Assembly: GCA_963692995.1 (NCBI GenBank)
Contig: OY843611.1
Location: 806,001-870,000 of the forward strand
Length of the DNA: 64,000 nt
Source of the DNA: Bin87 sp963692995
Lineage (GTDB): Bacteria; Chloroflexota; Dehalococcoidia; Lucifugimonadales; UBA3495
Direction: 5' to 3'
Shown here: piece after piece, positions 9,109 to 17,221 of the stretch
Numbering within the stretch: position 1 is the stretch's first letter
Layout of the letters: the number at the start of each line of letters is the position of its first letter
The notes under the pieces: generated by a model
The model's database searches: none
What the model was told of the DNA's origin: nothing
What the model saw: only the letters and a program-made list of their open reading frames with translations
Made by a program: the position numbers and the translations under genes

Positions 9109-10179
9109 TCAGGTTGGGATCAGGACAACCCGCCCCAGCGCCTGCCGTTCCGACACCAGCCGCCAGGCGGCCATGGCTCCGTCTGCGGTCAACGGCAGGA
9201 TTTGGAACACCACGGGCCGCAGCCGGCCCGTGGCGGCCAAGTTCACGGCTCGCTCCAGGGTCGCTCGGGACACGCCGGACACGCCGATAATGCGCAGGTC
9301 GCGGAAAATCACCTCGGCCAGGCGCAGCGGCGCTGGCGCGCCGGTGACGTCTCCCAGCAGGGCGAGGCGGCCGTACTGACCCAGGCAGCGCAGCGTGGCC
9401 GGCCAGAGCGGCGGCCCAACCGTATCCAACACCGCGTCCGCGCCGGCATCTTCGGTGACGGCCATCACTATGTCGGCAATGTCCAGCCCGTCCTCGGCCT
9501 GGATGACTACGGAGGCGCCTAACGCTTCCAATTCGGCGGTCTTTGGGGACGAGGTGGTTACGGCGATTACCTGCGCCCTCTGCATGACCGCCAGCTGCAC
9601 CGCGTGGGCGCCCAGGCCACCGCCGGCTCCGGTCACCACCACAGTCTCGCCAGGGACTATATCCAACGCCTCAATGCCGGACAGGGCGACGCCGGCGGGA
9701 CAGGCCAGCAACGCCGCCTGCTCCGCCGGAATGGTATCCGGTATGGGAACCAGCGCCGTTGCCGGCAGCGCGACGTACTGGGCAAACCCGCCGTCGCTGC
9801 CGTGTCCAACGCCGCGCCCCAGCAGACAGCGATGCTCCCGTCCGGCCCGACAGCGGGCGCATCGGCCACAGGCCGCAGTCAGCAGGCTCACCACCCGTTG
9901 GCCGGGATGCGGTTGCGATACATCGTCGGCCACGCGGACGACAGAGCCCGCGATTTCGTGGCCCAGCGTTACGCCGGCGGTTACGCCCCGCCGCAGCGTT
10001 CCGGCCATTACCAGCAGGTCGTGATGGCAGAAGCCGCCGGCGTCCACGCGCAGCAGCGCCTCGCCGGGGCCGGGCGTCGGAACCGGCCGCTCTACCATCT
10101 CCAGCAGCGGCGGCCGGCCGGCCGCCGCCACCGACAGGGCGGTCATCGTATCGGGAATGGGTGAAAGCGGTACGGACAT
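9109..10179 (-). CDS. zinc-dependent alcohol dehydrogenase (MDR family)
   Basis: 356 residues, typical of medium-chain dehydrogenases. Catalytic zinc ligands are visible as GGFCHHD and GHEI. The structural-zinc lobe has its four cysteines in CGRCARCRAGREHRC. The cofactor fold has GAGGGLGAHAVQLA. The window does not show which alcohol or aldehyde is used. It is transcribed alone and convergently with the MFS gene. The ATG at 10179 is the natural start because the conserved N-terminal strand follows within 20 residues. Confidence 0.88.
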   Translation of the reverse strand: MSVPLSPIPDTMTALSVAAAGRPPLLEMVERPVPTPGPGEALLRVDAGGFCHHDLLVMAGTLRRGVTAGVTLGHEIAGSVVRVADDVSQPHPGQRVVSLLTAACGRCARCRAGREHRCLLGRGVGHGSDGGFAQYVALPATALVPIPDTIPAEQAALLACPAGVALSGIEALDIVPGETVVVTGAGGGLGAHAVQLAVMQRAQVIAVTTSSPKTAELEALGASVVIQAEDGLDIADIVMAVTEDAGADAVLDTVGPPLWPATLRCLGQYGRLALLGDVTGAPAPLRLAEVIFRDLRIIGVSGVSRATLERAVNLAATGRLRPVVFQILPLTADGAMAAWRLVSERQALGRVVLIPT

Positions 10180-10289
10180 AGCGGTTACGGCGGCGTTTGG
10201 GTTCTGCGATACTGTGGCTAGAGTACAAGTTTAACGCCAAGTCGCAAAGGCGCCGGGCCGCAAAGCGATAAAGCGATAAGAGGAATGAC

Positions 10290-11147
10290 ATGATCATCGG
10301 AGCGCACGTTTCCGCCGCCGGCGGCATTGGCAACGCCGTTGACCGCGCCGTTGCCATCGGCGCCGAGGCGGTCCAGATTTTCGGCTCCTCCACCCGCTCG
10401 TGGCGGTTCAAGGCCCTCACCGATGCCCAGGCGGAGGCTTTCCGGGAGAAGAACGCGGCAGCCGGCCTGGCGCCGCCCTTCCTGCACGCCATCTACCTCA
10501 TCAACTTGGGCAACTCCAATCCGGAAAACGTGGAAAAGTCCGTGACCTCGCTGGTCCAGTACATGCGGCTGGCCGAGCAGATTGGAGCCGGCGGGGTGAT
10601 TTTCCACCCCGGCAGTCACGGCGGAGCCGGCTACGAGGGAGTATTCCCTCAGGTGGTGGAGAGCATCAACCGGGTATTGGAGCAGACCCCGGAGGGGCCG
10701 ATTCTGTGCCTGGAAAACATGGCCGGCATGGGCCAGCACATCGGCGCCAAGTTCAGCGAGTTGGGCGAAGTGTGGCGCGCCGTTGACAGCGACCGTTTGG
10801 GCATTTGCCTGGATACCCAGCACGCCTTTGCCGCCGGCTATGACCTGACCAGTCCGGAAGGCGTTGCCGGCATGATCGACGAGTTTGACCGGGACATCGG
10901 CCTGCACCGCCTCACCGCCGTGCACGCCAACGACTCCAAGCGGCCCTGCGGTTCGGGCGTGGACCGCCATGACAACATCGGCGAGGGTCTCATCGGCGAA
11001 GCGGGTTTCGCCAGCATCATGTCCCATCCGGCCTTCGCCGACGTGCCATTTTTCCTGGAGGTGCCCGGCTACGACAAGGACAATCGGGGGCCGGACAAGC
11101 CCAACGTGGATATTCTGAAAGCCATCAGGGAGCGGGTTTGCGGGTAA
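10290..11147 (+). CDS. nfo: endonuclease IV (AP endonuclease)
   Basis: 285 residues, the normal length. This is the trinuclear-zinc TIM-barrel enzyme that cleaves DNA 5' of abasic sites in base excision repair. Signature blocks in order: GAHVSAAGG at the N-terminus, HPGSHGGAGYE, CLENMAGMG, GICLDTQHAFAAGYD and the C-terminal HANDSKRPCGSGVDRHDNIGEG. All expected metal-ligand His/Glu/Asp residues are present. AGAGGAATGAC before the ATG gives a weak ribosome site. A zincin gene follows 25 bases later. Confidence 0.95.
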   Translation: MIIGAHVSAAGGIGNAVDRAVAIGAEAVQIFGSSTRSWRFKALTDAQAEAFREKNAAAGLAPPFLHAIYLINLGNSNPENVEKSVTSLVQYMRLAEQIGAGGVIFHPGSHGGAGYEGVFPQVVESINRVLEQTPEGPILCLENMAGMGQHIGAKFSELGEVWRAVDSDRLGICLDTQHAFAAGYDLTSPEGVAGMIDEFDRDIGLHRLTAVHANDSKRPCGSGVDRHDNIGEGLIGEAGFASIMSHPAFADVPFFLEVPGYDKDNRGPDKPNVDILKAIRERVCG

Positions 11148-11172
11148 CGATTGTCAGAAGCAGGAAACCGCG

Positions 11173-11571
11173 ATGCAAATGCCCGCCACGGAATTTGAAG
11201 CGCTGGTCCAACAAGCCTACCGGGACCTTCCCGAGTCTGTGTTGGCGGCGCTCGACAACCTAGACATCGTGCTGGAGGACTTTCCCGGCCCGGAGGCCGA
11301 GGGCGCGCCGGAGTCGGGCGACCAGGACCACGACCACGGCCAGGACCATGGCGGGGCCCTGCTGGGTTTGTACGTCGGCGTGCCGTTGGTGGAACGCCAC
11401 TTGGGCGATCCTCTCCTGCCCGACTGCATCTTCATCTACCGATTGCCCATTCTTCAGATGTGCGAAACGCACGAAGAGGTCGTCCGCGAAGTCCGCACCA
11501 CGCTGCTGCACGAAATCGGCCACTACCTGGGCCTGAGCGAGCGCGATCTGGACCGGCTGGGCTATGCCTGA
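11173..11571 (+). CDS. metallopeptidase family protein (Zincin_1-like)
   Basis: 132 residues. The C-terminus carries HEIGHYLG, an HExxH zinc motif, with LSERDLDRLG after it. This matches the small predicted metallopeptidases (Zincin_1, PF06262) widespread in actinobacteria and Chloroflexota. A short His/Asp-rich insert (about residues 48-60) may be an extra metal site. It lies between nfo and pgpA and its last codons overlap the pgpA start by eight bases. The physiological substrate is not known for this family. Confidence 0.85.
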   Translation: MQMPATEFEALVQQAYRDLPESVLAALDNLDIVLEDFPGPEAEGAPESGDQDHDHGQDHGGALLGLYVGVPLVERHLGDPLLPDCIFIYRLPILQMCETHEEVVREVRTTLLHEIGHYLGLSERDLDRLGYA

Positions 11572-12118
11572 CTGGCGTCAACTATCGTGGGCGGATCGGG
11601 TGGCGTGGGTAATTGGGACGGGGTTTGGCAGTGGATTTTCTCCCATCGCGCCGGGTACGGCCGGTTCGGCGGTGGCCGGGGTTATTTTCGGCGCGGCAAT
11701 TTGGGGCCGGTGGTATCCCGGGTTCATCGCGGTTCAGATCGTGATCGTTGCGCTGGTGGCCGTTGCCGTTGGGCTGCCGGTGGGAGTGTGGGCCACCGGG
11801 CGGATGTCAACCGACGATAATCCTGATCCCGGCACGGCGGTCTGGGACGAGTTCGTCGGAATGTGGATAACCTGCCTGCCGGTAGCGTCGCTGGCGTTTT
11901 ATGCGGGCTACCTGCCACCGCCATACTTGATTGTGCTGCCCTTTTTCGTTTTCCGCTGCCTGGATATACTGAAGCCGTGGCCCTGCCGCCGGCTGGAGCG
12001 GCTCCACGGCGGCTGGGGGATCATGCTGGACGACGTGGCCGCCGGCATTTGGGGCGGTTTGGCCCTCAGCCTGCTGGCGCTCATATATGTAACGGTTCGC
12101 GGAGCCCTTGGTATGTAA
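11564..12118 (+). CDS. pgpA: phosphatidylglycerophosphatase A family protein
   Basis: 184 residues. PgpA dephosphorylates phosphatidylglycerol phosphate to phosphatidylglycerol at the membrane. The diagnostic N-terminal GTGFGSGFSPIAPGTAGS and the acidic DEFVGMW motif are present, and three or four hydrophobic segments follow. The ATG overlaps the upstream zincin gene. The order nfo-zincin-pgpA suggests one transcript. Confidence 0.9.
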   Translation: MPDWRQLSWADRVAWVIGTGFGSGFSPIAPGTAGSAVAGVIFGAAIWGRWYPGFIAVQIVIVALVAVAVGLPVGVWATGRMSTDDNPDPGTAVWDEFVGMWITCLPVASLAFYAGYLPPPYLIVLPFFVFRCLDILKPWPCRRLERLHGGWGIMLDDVAAGIWGGLALSLLALIYVTVRGALGM

Positions 12119-12157
12119 TGGTTCGCGGATCCTTTGGCAGGCGACGTTGCCGTCCGT

Positions 12158-12706
12158 TCAGGCCGTAGCGCCAGCAGCGCCAAGTATTTCTGCCAGGGCC
12201 TCCTGTTCCAATCGCTGCATCTCGTTCCGCTCCTGGTCCGCATAATGGTCGTGGCCCAGCAGGTGCAGCGCGCCATGGACGATGAGCAGCGCCAACTCTT
12301 CGAGCAAGGGCACGCCCCGGGCCTCCGCCTGCCGGACGGTTTGAGGCACGGAAATGACAATATCGCCCAGTGGCGGCGGTTCCCCGTCGGGCAGCGGAAG
12401 GTCCGCCGGCCAGCCCGCTCCAGGTTCCGGCGGCGCCTCGGCCCCCATCCAATGCCCGCTGTGCTCGGCGGAGAAAGACAGAACGTCGGTGACGCTATCG
12501 ACGCCGCGAAAGTCCCGGTTCAGTTCCCGTACTGTCGCATCGTCGGTCAGCAGCAGGCTGACCTGGCCGGCGGCATCGGGATACAGGACTTGGGCCAAAC
12601 CGCAACGCACCGCCGTTTCTAACCAAACCGGTTCCGGAATATCGCCGCAACAATCCGGCAGATCGCAGGCAACGGCAACGGCGATGTTGGGCAGCAGGAC
12701 GCGCAT
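12158..12706 (-). CDS. ybeY: endoribonuclease YbeY
   Basis: 182 residues. YbeY is a zinc-dependent single-strand RNase needed for 16S rRNA 3' maturation and ribosome quality control. The zinc motif HGALHLLGHDH (H-x3-H-x5-H) is intact near residues 142-152. The upstream NRDFRGVDSVTDVLSF block is the second family hallmark. A Gly/Pro-rich insert near residue 95-110 is longer than in E. coli. It converges on pgpA. Confidence 0.93.
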   Translation of the reverse strand: MRVLLPNIAVAVACDLPDCCGDIPEPVWLETAVRCGLAQVLYPDAAGQVSLLLTDDATVRELNRDFRGVDSVTDVLSFSAEHSGHWMGAEAPPEPGAGWPADLPLPDGEPPPLGDIVISVPQTVRQAEARGVPLLEELALLIVHGALHLLGHDHYADQERNEMQRLEQEALAEILGAAGATA

Positions 12707-12735
12707 CGTCGCATTATAAGGCCATTACAGCCCCG

Positions 12736-12744
12736 TGATACAAT
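12736..12744 (+). promoter_or_regulatory. extended -10 candidate
   Basis: TGATACAAT lies 31 bases before the ATG at 12776. An upstream in-frame ATG at 12743 falls inside this box, which argues for the downstream start. An identical nonamer occurs at 47673. No clear -35. Confidence 0.35.
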
Positions 12745-12775
12745 GAAACCACATTTTGGCCCACAGGACGATGCC

Positions 12776-13249
12776 ATGAGCGAAGACCAGTTCACCCCCA
12801 ACTCGGAGCCGTCCGACGACCCGTGGGTTGATTACGCTCTCCCCGAGGATGGAGTGGCCGACCTGACCGACCGGCTCACCGAGTTCCTTCCGGAGCAGGA
12901 TGATAATGGCCCGCCGCTCATCATCGGGCAGGTGCTGGACGACTTTATCGACCAATCGGGAGCCATGCCGGAAAACATCCGTGAGGAAGACGCCCATGCC
13001 CTGATCTGCCAGATGCAAATGGCGGTTACCCTAGCATACCAGTTGGGCCGCCTGGAGGCGCGCTCCCCGGAGATGGTGCGCCGCTTCATTCTCGAGGCCA
13101 TCCAGAAGTGGGAGGCCAAGCCCTTAGCCGACTCCCTCGATTTCGTTGAAGCCGATTTCCGCAAACCCAAGGAACTGGTTCTGCCCCGCCTGCGCCGCTG
13201 GTGGCAGGAAAACCTGACCTCCGAGGACTACTATTGGGACGAGGACTGA
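12776..13249 (+). CDS. hypothetical acidic protein
   Basis: 157 residues from the ATG at 12776. The protein is acidic at its N-terminus (SEDQFTPNSEPSDDP), helical in the middle (MQMAVTLAYQLGRLEARSPEMVRRFILEAIQKWE), and Trp/Arg/Asp-rich at its C-terminus (RRWWQENLTSEDYYWDED). No signal peptide, membrane segment or catalytic motif is visible, and I do not recognise the family. It is transcribed alone, divergent from ybeY, with a likely terminator after it. Codon use looks like its neighbours, so it is likely a real gene. Confidence 0.7.
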   Translation: MSEDQFTPNSEPSDDPWVDYALPEDGVADLTDRLTEFLPEQDDNGPPLIIGQVLDDFIDQSGAMPENIREEDAHALICQMQMAVTLAYQLGRLEARSPEMVRRFILEAIQKWEAKPLADSLDFVEADFRKPKELVLPRLRRWWQENLTSEDYYWDED

Positions 13250-13286
13250 CTGGCCGGAGGCATAGACCGACGCCGCCGAAACACGG

Positions 13287-13306
13287 GGGCGGCTGCAAAT
13301 CCGCCC
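13287..13306 (+). terminator. GC hairpin after hypothetical gene
   Basis: GGGCGG and CCGCCC arms flank an eight-base loop CTGCAAAT, 38 bases past the stop at 13249. There is no clear T-run, so it could also be a repeat. The hairpin after the amidase at 18665-18691 has a related loop. Confidence 0.4.
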
Positions 13307-13356
13307 AGCGGCCCAGGGCGCCTCAATTACGACATTGACCGGAGGGATTGGTTTCG

Positions 13357-14535
13357 ATGACCACCGCAGCCTATGACTTGGTGTTGAACGGCGGCAACCT
13401 GCTGGACCCGGCCCAGGGCATCAACAACGAACCCCGCGACGTCGCCTTTAAGGACGGCAAAGTAGCCGCGGTGGCTGAGAGCATTGACCCGGCCAGTGGC
13501 GTCCAAAGCATTGATGTTGCCGGCAAGCTGATCACGCCGGGCCTCATCGACCTGCACGGCCACTTCTATCACGGCGCCAGCGGCAGCGCCGTCCACGCCG
13601 ATCAAACCTGCCTCGGCAGCGGCGTAACCACCGGCGTTGACGCGGGCAGCGCCGGCTTCCTCAACTACGGGGCCATGCGCGATTACGTGTTCCCGGCCCA
13701 CCGCACCAGGCTCATTGCCTTTTTGCACATCGGCGCGGTGGGCCTGGCCGCAAATCGCGTGCTGGGCGGCGGGCTGCACGATATGCGCATTATCGACGTG
13801 GGGCAGACGGTGGAGGCCATCAAGGCCAACCCCGGTTTCCTGTTCGGCGTGAAGGTGAGGATGCACTACGACGCGGTGGCTCGGTGGAACGCCCACGAAG
13901 CCATGGCCCGGGCCAAGGAGGCCGCTACCGAAGCCGGCGTCAGCCTGATGGTGCATGTCAGCGGCACGCCGATACCCCTGCCCGACGTGCTGGAACACCT
14001 CGGCCCCGGAGACATATCCACCCACGCCTTTAATGGCCTGGCGGAGAATATGCTCGACAAGGCTGGATCGGTGCGCCCGGAGGTACGCGCCGCCGCCGAC
14101 CGTGGCGTCATCATGGACGTGGCCCACGCGGGAGTCCACTGCGACGTTGAGGTGGTCAAGGCGGCTATGGATCAGGGCGTCGTTCCCGACACCATCAGTA
14201 CTGACATCCACGTCCCGCCGCCGGGCCGCATCGTTTATCTGATGAACGATCTGGTGAGCAAGTTCCATGCCCTGGGAATGCCGCTGGCCGACGCCATAAC
14301 CGCCAGTACCAGCCGCCCCGCGGCGATTCTCGGCCTTCAGGACAGCATCGGCTCTTTGGGAGTTGGCATGGAGGGCGACGCCGCCGTATGGGAGCAACGA
14401 CAGGGCCGCTTCGTCTGGCATGATATGGCCGGCCACAACGTGGATGGCAAGTTGCGTCTGGACACCTTCGCCACCATAAAGGGCGGCATCGTAATGTGGC
14501 GGGAAGGACGGCTCACCGAGATGGGTAATTGCTAG
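13357..14535 (+). CDS. amidohydrolase/deacetylase family metallohydrolase
   Basis: 392 residues of the amidohydrolase superfamily. The N-terminal beta-sandwich strand (YDLVLNGGNLLDP) is followed by the first metal motif DLHGHFYHG (HxH). The rest of the signature is a candidate carboxylated lysine in GVKVRMHYD, MVHVSGTP, DVAHAGVHCD and the final Asp in STDIHV. These fit the EF_0837/AHA_3915-type group related to dihydroorotase. A GGAGGG ribosome site at 13341-13346 is ten bases before ATG 13357 and only one base from an alternative TTG at 13348, which decides the start. The exact substrate is unknown. Confidence 0.83.
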   Translation: MTTAAYDLVLNGGNLLDPAQGINNEPRDVAFKDGKVAAVAESIDPASGVQSIDVAGKLITPGLIDLHGHFYHGASGSAVHADQTCLGSGVTTGVDAGSAGFLNYGAMRDYVFPAHRTRLIAFLHIGAVGLAANRVLGGGLHDMRIIDVGQTVEAIKANPGFLFGVKVRMHYDAVARWNAHEAMARAKEAATEAGVSLMVHVSGTPIPLPDVLEHLGPGDISTHAFNGLAENMLDKAGSVRPEVRAAADRGVIMDVAHAGVHCDVEVVKAAMDQGVVPDTISTDIHVPPPGRIVYLMNDLVSKFHALGMPLADAITASTSRPAAILGLQDSIGSLGVGMEGDAAVWEQRQGRFVWHDMAGHNVDGKLRLDTFATIKGGIVMWREGRLTEMGNC

Positions 14536-14567
14536 GGACTGTTTACAAACCGGAAATCATACCCTCG

Positions 14568-14585
14568 TTCCTGCGCAAGCAGGAA
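14568..14585. repeat. palindromic repeat, diverged copy
   Basis: TTCCTGCGCAAGCAGGAA is a perfect 7-bp stem with a GCAA loop. It lies between the convergent amidohydrolase and TauE genes and resembles the other REP-like elements. Confidence 0.55.
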
Positions 14586-14648
14586 TGCAGCGAGTTTGTG
14601 AACCCGGCCTGGCAATGGCGGGGCGGCCCTGCCCGGCGCTGGTTAAAA

Positions 14649-15392
14649 TTAGAGGCGAGTAACCAGTTCCCGCACCAATAGAGTGGTACAGCCGCCAATT
14701 ATCACGAACAACACGGCGTATCGAAAGATGCGCAGGCTCATCCGTCGCGCTAACCAGCCGCCAGCGATGGCGCCAACTAGAACTGCCGGTATGCCAGCGG
14801 CGATGTTGTAAGCCGTGGCCACGGGGAACAAGCCCGCTACGAAATACAGGGCGAGGCCCAACAGGCCGGCCAGCAGGAAATACATCGCCAGGGTTGCCCG
14901 CAGCGTTTCCCGGGGCCATCCCTGCTCGATAGCGTAGATGCCGGCCAGCGGGCCGCCGATGCTCAGCGTGGTGGTGAGCAAGGTGGTGGTGAAACCGAAA
15001 CCCATCGCGCCCCAACGGGTCCGCGCCGCCGGAACTCGCACGTTGAACAAGCTCATCACCGCTATGGCCAGTATCAGCATGGCGATTACGACCCGCAGCG
15101 GAGCCGGCGCTGCCACGCTCAGGAGTATGACTCCCAACGGAACCGGCGGCAGCCCGGCGATCAGGAACAGCCACGATTCCCGCCAGCGCAGGTGTCGCCA
15201 AGTCTGCGCCAGCACCAGCAGCGTGGTAATCGCTATCATCGCGTTGACCAGCACTACCGTCTGTTGGGGGGCCATAATCAACAGGAGAATGGGCGCCGCT
15301 GCCAAAGCCATGCCGAAGCCGACGGCGCTGAATACGAAAGAGCCCAGCAGCAGCGCGGCTAGCCCAATGACCAGCTCCCAGCCGGCCAGCAT
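14649..15392 (-). CDS. TauE/SafE-type anion permease
   Basis: 247 residues, almost entirely hydrophobic, with about seven or eight membrane helices. The half-repeat GSFVFSAVGFGMALAAAPIL and later GMGFGFTTTLLTTTLSIGGPLAG show the TauE/SafE pseudo-duplication. Members export sulfite, sulfoacetate or related anions. The gene starts on the last base of the upstream kinase-like gene's stop (TGATG), so the two are co-translated. The partner gives no clear hint of the transported anion. Confidence 0.82.
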   Translation of the reverse strand: MLAGWELVIGLAALLLGSFVFSAVGFGMALAAAPILLLIMAPQQTVVLVNAMIAITTLLVLAQTWRHLRWRESWLFLIAGLPPVPLGVILLSVAAPAPLRVVIAMLILAIAVMSLFNVRVPAARTRWGAMGFGFTTTLLTTTLSIGGPLAGIYAIEQGWPRETLRATLAMYFLLAGLLGLALYFVAGLFPVATAYNIAAGIPAVLVGAIAGGWLARRMSLRIFRYAVLFVIIGGCTTLLVRELVTRL

Positions 15393-16396
15393 CAGTACCG
15401 GTTGAACAGGCCCCGCTGGGCGGCGCGGAGTAGGGCGCGCTGGATCTGCACCACCGGCGGGCCGTCTCGGGCCAGCACGATTTCCACCGCATCATCGGGC
15501 GTGAGGGTTAGCGAACGCTCACCGTCCAGCGCCACCGTACAGTAGCGCGGTTCCAGGGCCACCGGTATCCCCTCTTGCAGCAGTTCCCACTCGGCGATAG
15601 CCGCCGGTCCAACGATGCCGGGAGCCACCGGCGCAATCACGGTGGTCGCCGGCGGTGCGTCCTCGTCGGCGTACCGGGCCAGCTTGTAGCGCAAACCGCC
15701 CACGTCGGCAAGGGACAGCGGATGCAGCCTCCCGCCCACTGACGATAGCCCGATGCCGGCCGGCTCGGCCCGGGTGAGAAACACCTCATGCACCGTGTCC
15801 AGGTCCCAGATGGCGCGGGTGGCTACATAGCGTTCCCGCGAGATCGCCACGTCAACCAGGGCTAGGTCCCGGAAATCGCCGTTCACCCGAATTTGGAGTA
15901 CCTTACTGACCACAGACGTTTCAGCCAGGTCCAGGCGCCCGGCGGCTACCAGACCGGCGGCTATGCCGGCCAAAGTCCCTTCGACCATCACCGGGAAGAT
16001 GTTATTGGTTCCCGTAGAGATCGCTACCAGCGGAATCTGGCTAGTGGCGGCGGCCACGGCGCGGTTCGTGCCATCGCCGCCCAGGGTGATGAGGCAGCCC
16101 ACGCCCATTTCGGCCATCATGGCGGCGGCCCGCGTCGTGTCGCCCTCGGTGTAGAGGGGCGACATGGGCAGCATTTCCAGGGGAATGGAGATGCTGGAAT
16201 CGTCTGCGGCACGCCGGCACAGGTTGCCGCTGTCGGGCATCGCCACAACTCTTTCGACCTCGGTGGATTGCAGGCCGATGAGCGCGCGCCGGACGGTGTT
16301 CACCTTCTCCCAGTCCGGCACGACCCGTCCCTGGGCTACCAGGCGGCGGATGTCTTTGCTGGCTGCTGGGTTGGCGATGATGCCGACGGTGACCAT
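15392..16396 (-). CDS. ATP-NAD kinase-like protein (AcoX-like)
   Basis: 334 residues. The NAD-kinase fold is shown by the N-terminal VGIIANPAASKDIRRL and the nucleotide loop TLGGDGTNRAV, followed by ISTGTNNIFP (the GTDN-like position). The rest of the protein lacks the canonical NadK C-terminal half. That matches the AcoX-like branch often near acetoin or TPP-enzyme operons rather than housekeeping NadK. It overlaps the TauE/SafE gene by one base. The biochemical role is unproven. Confidence 0.75.
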   Translation of the reverse strand: MVTVGIIANPAASKDIRRLVAQGRVVPDWEKVNTVRRALIGLQSTEVERVVAMPDSGNLCRRAADDSSISIPLEMLPMSPLYTEGDTTRAAAMMAEMGVGCLITLGGDGTNRAVAAATSQIPLVAISTGTNNIFPVMVEGTLAGIAAGLVAAGRLDLAETSVVSKVLQIRVNGDFRDLALVDVAISRERYVATRAIWDLDTVHEVFLTRAEPAGIGLSSVGGRLHPLSLADVGGLRYKLARYADEDAPPATTVIAPVAPGIVGPAAIAEWELLQEGIPVALEPRYCTVALDGERSLTLTPDDAVEIVLARDGPPVVQIQRALLRAAQRGLFNRY

Positions 16397-16633
16397 AAGG
16401 GCGGCACAAAGGTATGAAAGTTGCTACAGAAGCAGGCGGGAAAGATAGGATGGAAGCGTACTATACACCATTCACAACCCCGTGCCATCACTCTGGTGTG
16501 TTGGAAAATCGGGGTCGCTCCGGCAAGGCCAATATGTCGGGCCAGGACAAAAGGACGGCAATGGATAATAACTTGGGACGTCCCTGATGAGATACAGTCA
16601 ACCAGGCACGATTGATTTAGGAAGGATGGTACA

Positions 16634-17104
16634 ATGCGAGATGAATCTAGCAGCCGGCCGACATGGCGTTTCTTTGATGGGTCCGTGTCCGTCACGTTCA
16701 GCATGGCGATTGCGGTATCGTTGAGAATGTGCGCCGGTTGCGACAGTTTGGTGCTGCTGGATTTCCTCAAGGGGCTGACCAGATGGGATGATGGAGTCAT
16801 AATTGTAGCGACGCTGCTGCTGTTTCCCACCTCATTATCCCTTTATGGAGGGTTGATAATGTTTTTTGCTGCAAAAGAATTCGTCGAGAAAAGAGCCTCG
16901 GCGCGTGGACGTCGGATGGGCCGTGAGGAGGGCCGTGAGGAAGGTCGTGAGGAAGGCCGTGAGGAAGGCCGAGAGGAAGGCCGAGAGGAAGGCCGCGCGG
17001 CGGGCCGTCAAGAGGAACGAGACCGCATTCAGCGAGAATTGGCGACCCGCGGCATCTCCCTTACCCCGGAACTAGCCGTAATCCTGTCTGACGAACCTGA
17101 ATAG
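16634..17104 (+). CDS. small membrane protein with GREE-repeat tail
   Basis: 156 residues. Two hydrophobic segments (about 20-45 and 55-78) are followed by a basic hinge (KEFVEKRASARGRRM). Six exact or near-exact tetrapeptides of type G-R-E-E follow, encoded by a 12-base tandem repeat at about 16915-17000, and a short C-terminal domain (LATRGISLTPELAVILSDEPE) ends the protein. An AGGAAGGA ribosome site lies about eight bases before the ATG. I do not recognise a named family. The charged repeat should form a long salt-bridged helix on the cytoplasmic side. A gene of the same architecture but different repeat (G-M/L-A-E) is at 39789-40313. Confidence 0.7.
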   Translation: MRDESSSRPTWRFFDGSVSVTFSMAIAVSLRMCAGCDSLVLLDFLKGLTRWDDGVIIVATLLLFPTSLSLYGGLIMFFAAKEFVEKRASARGRRMGREEGREEGREEGREEGREEGREEGRAAGRQEERDRIQRELATRGISLTPELAVILSDEPE

Positions 17105-17221
17105 GCTCCGCGCCGGGCGGTCCAGTTGCCGACAGCGCCGTCTGCCGGCCGTTGCCCCGAACAATTCCTTTGCCATCAGCAGAGGGTAGCCTGATAGAAG
17201 CCACACCAGCAGGAGCGCGTC

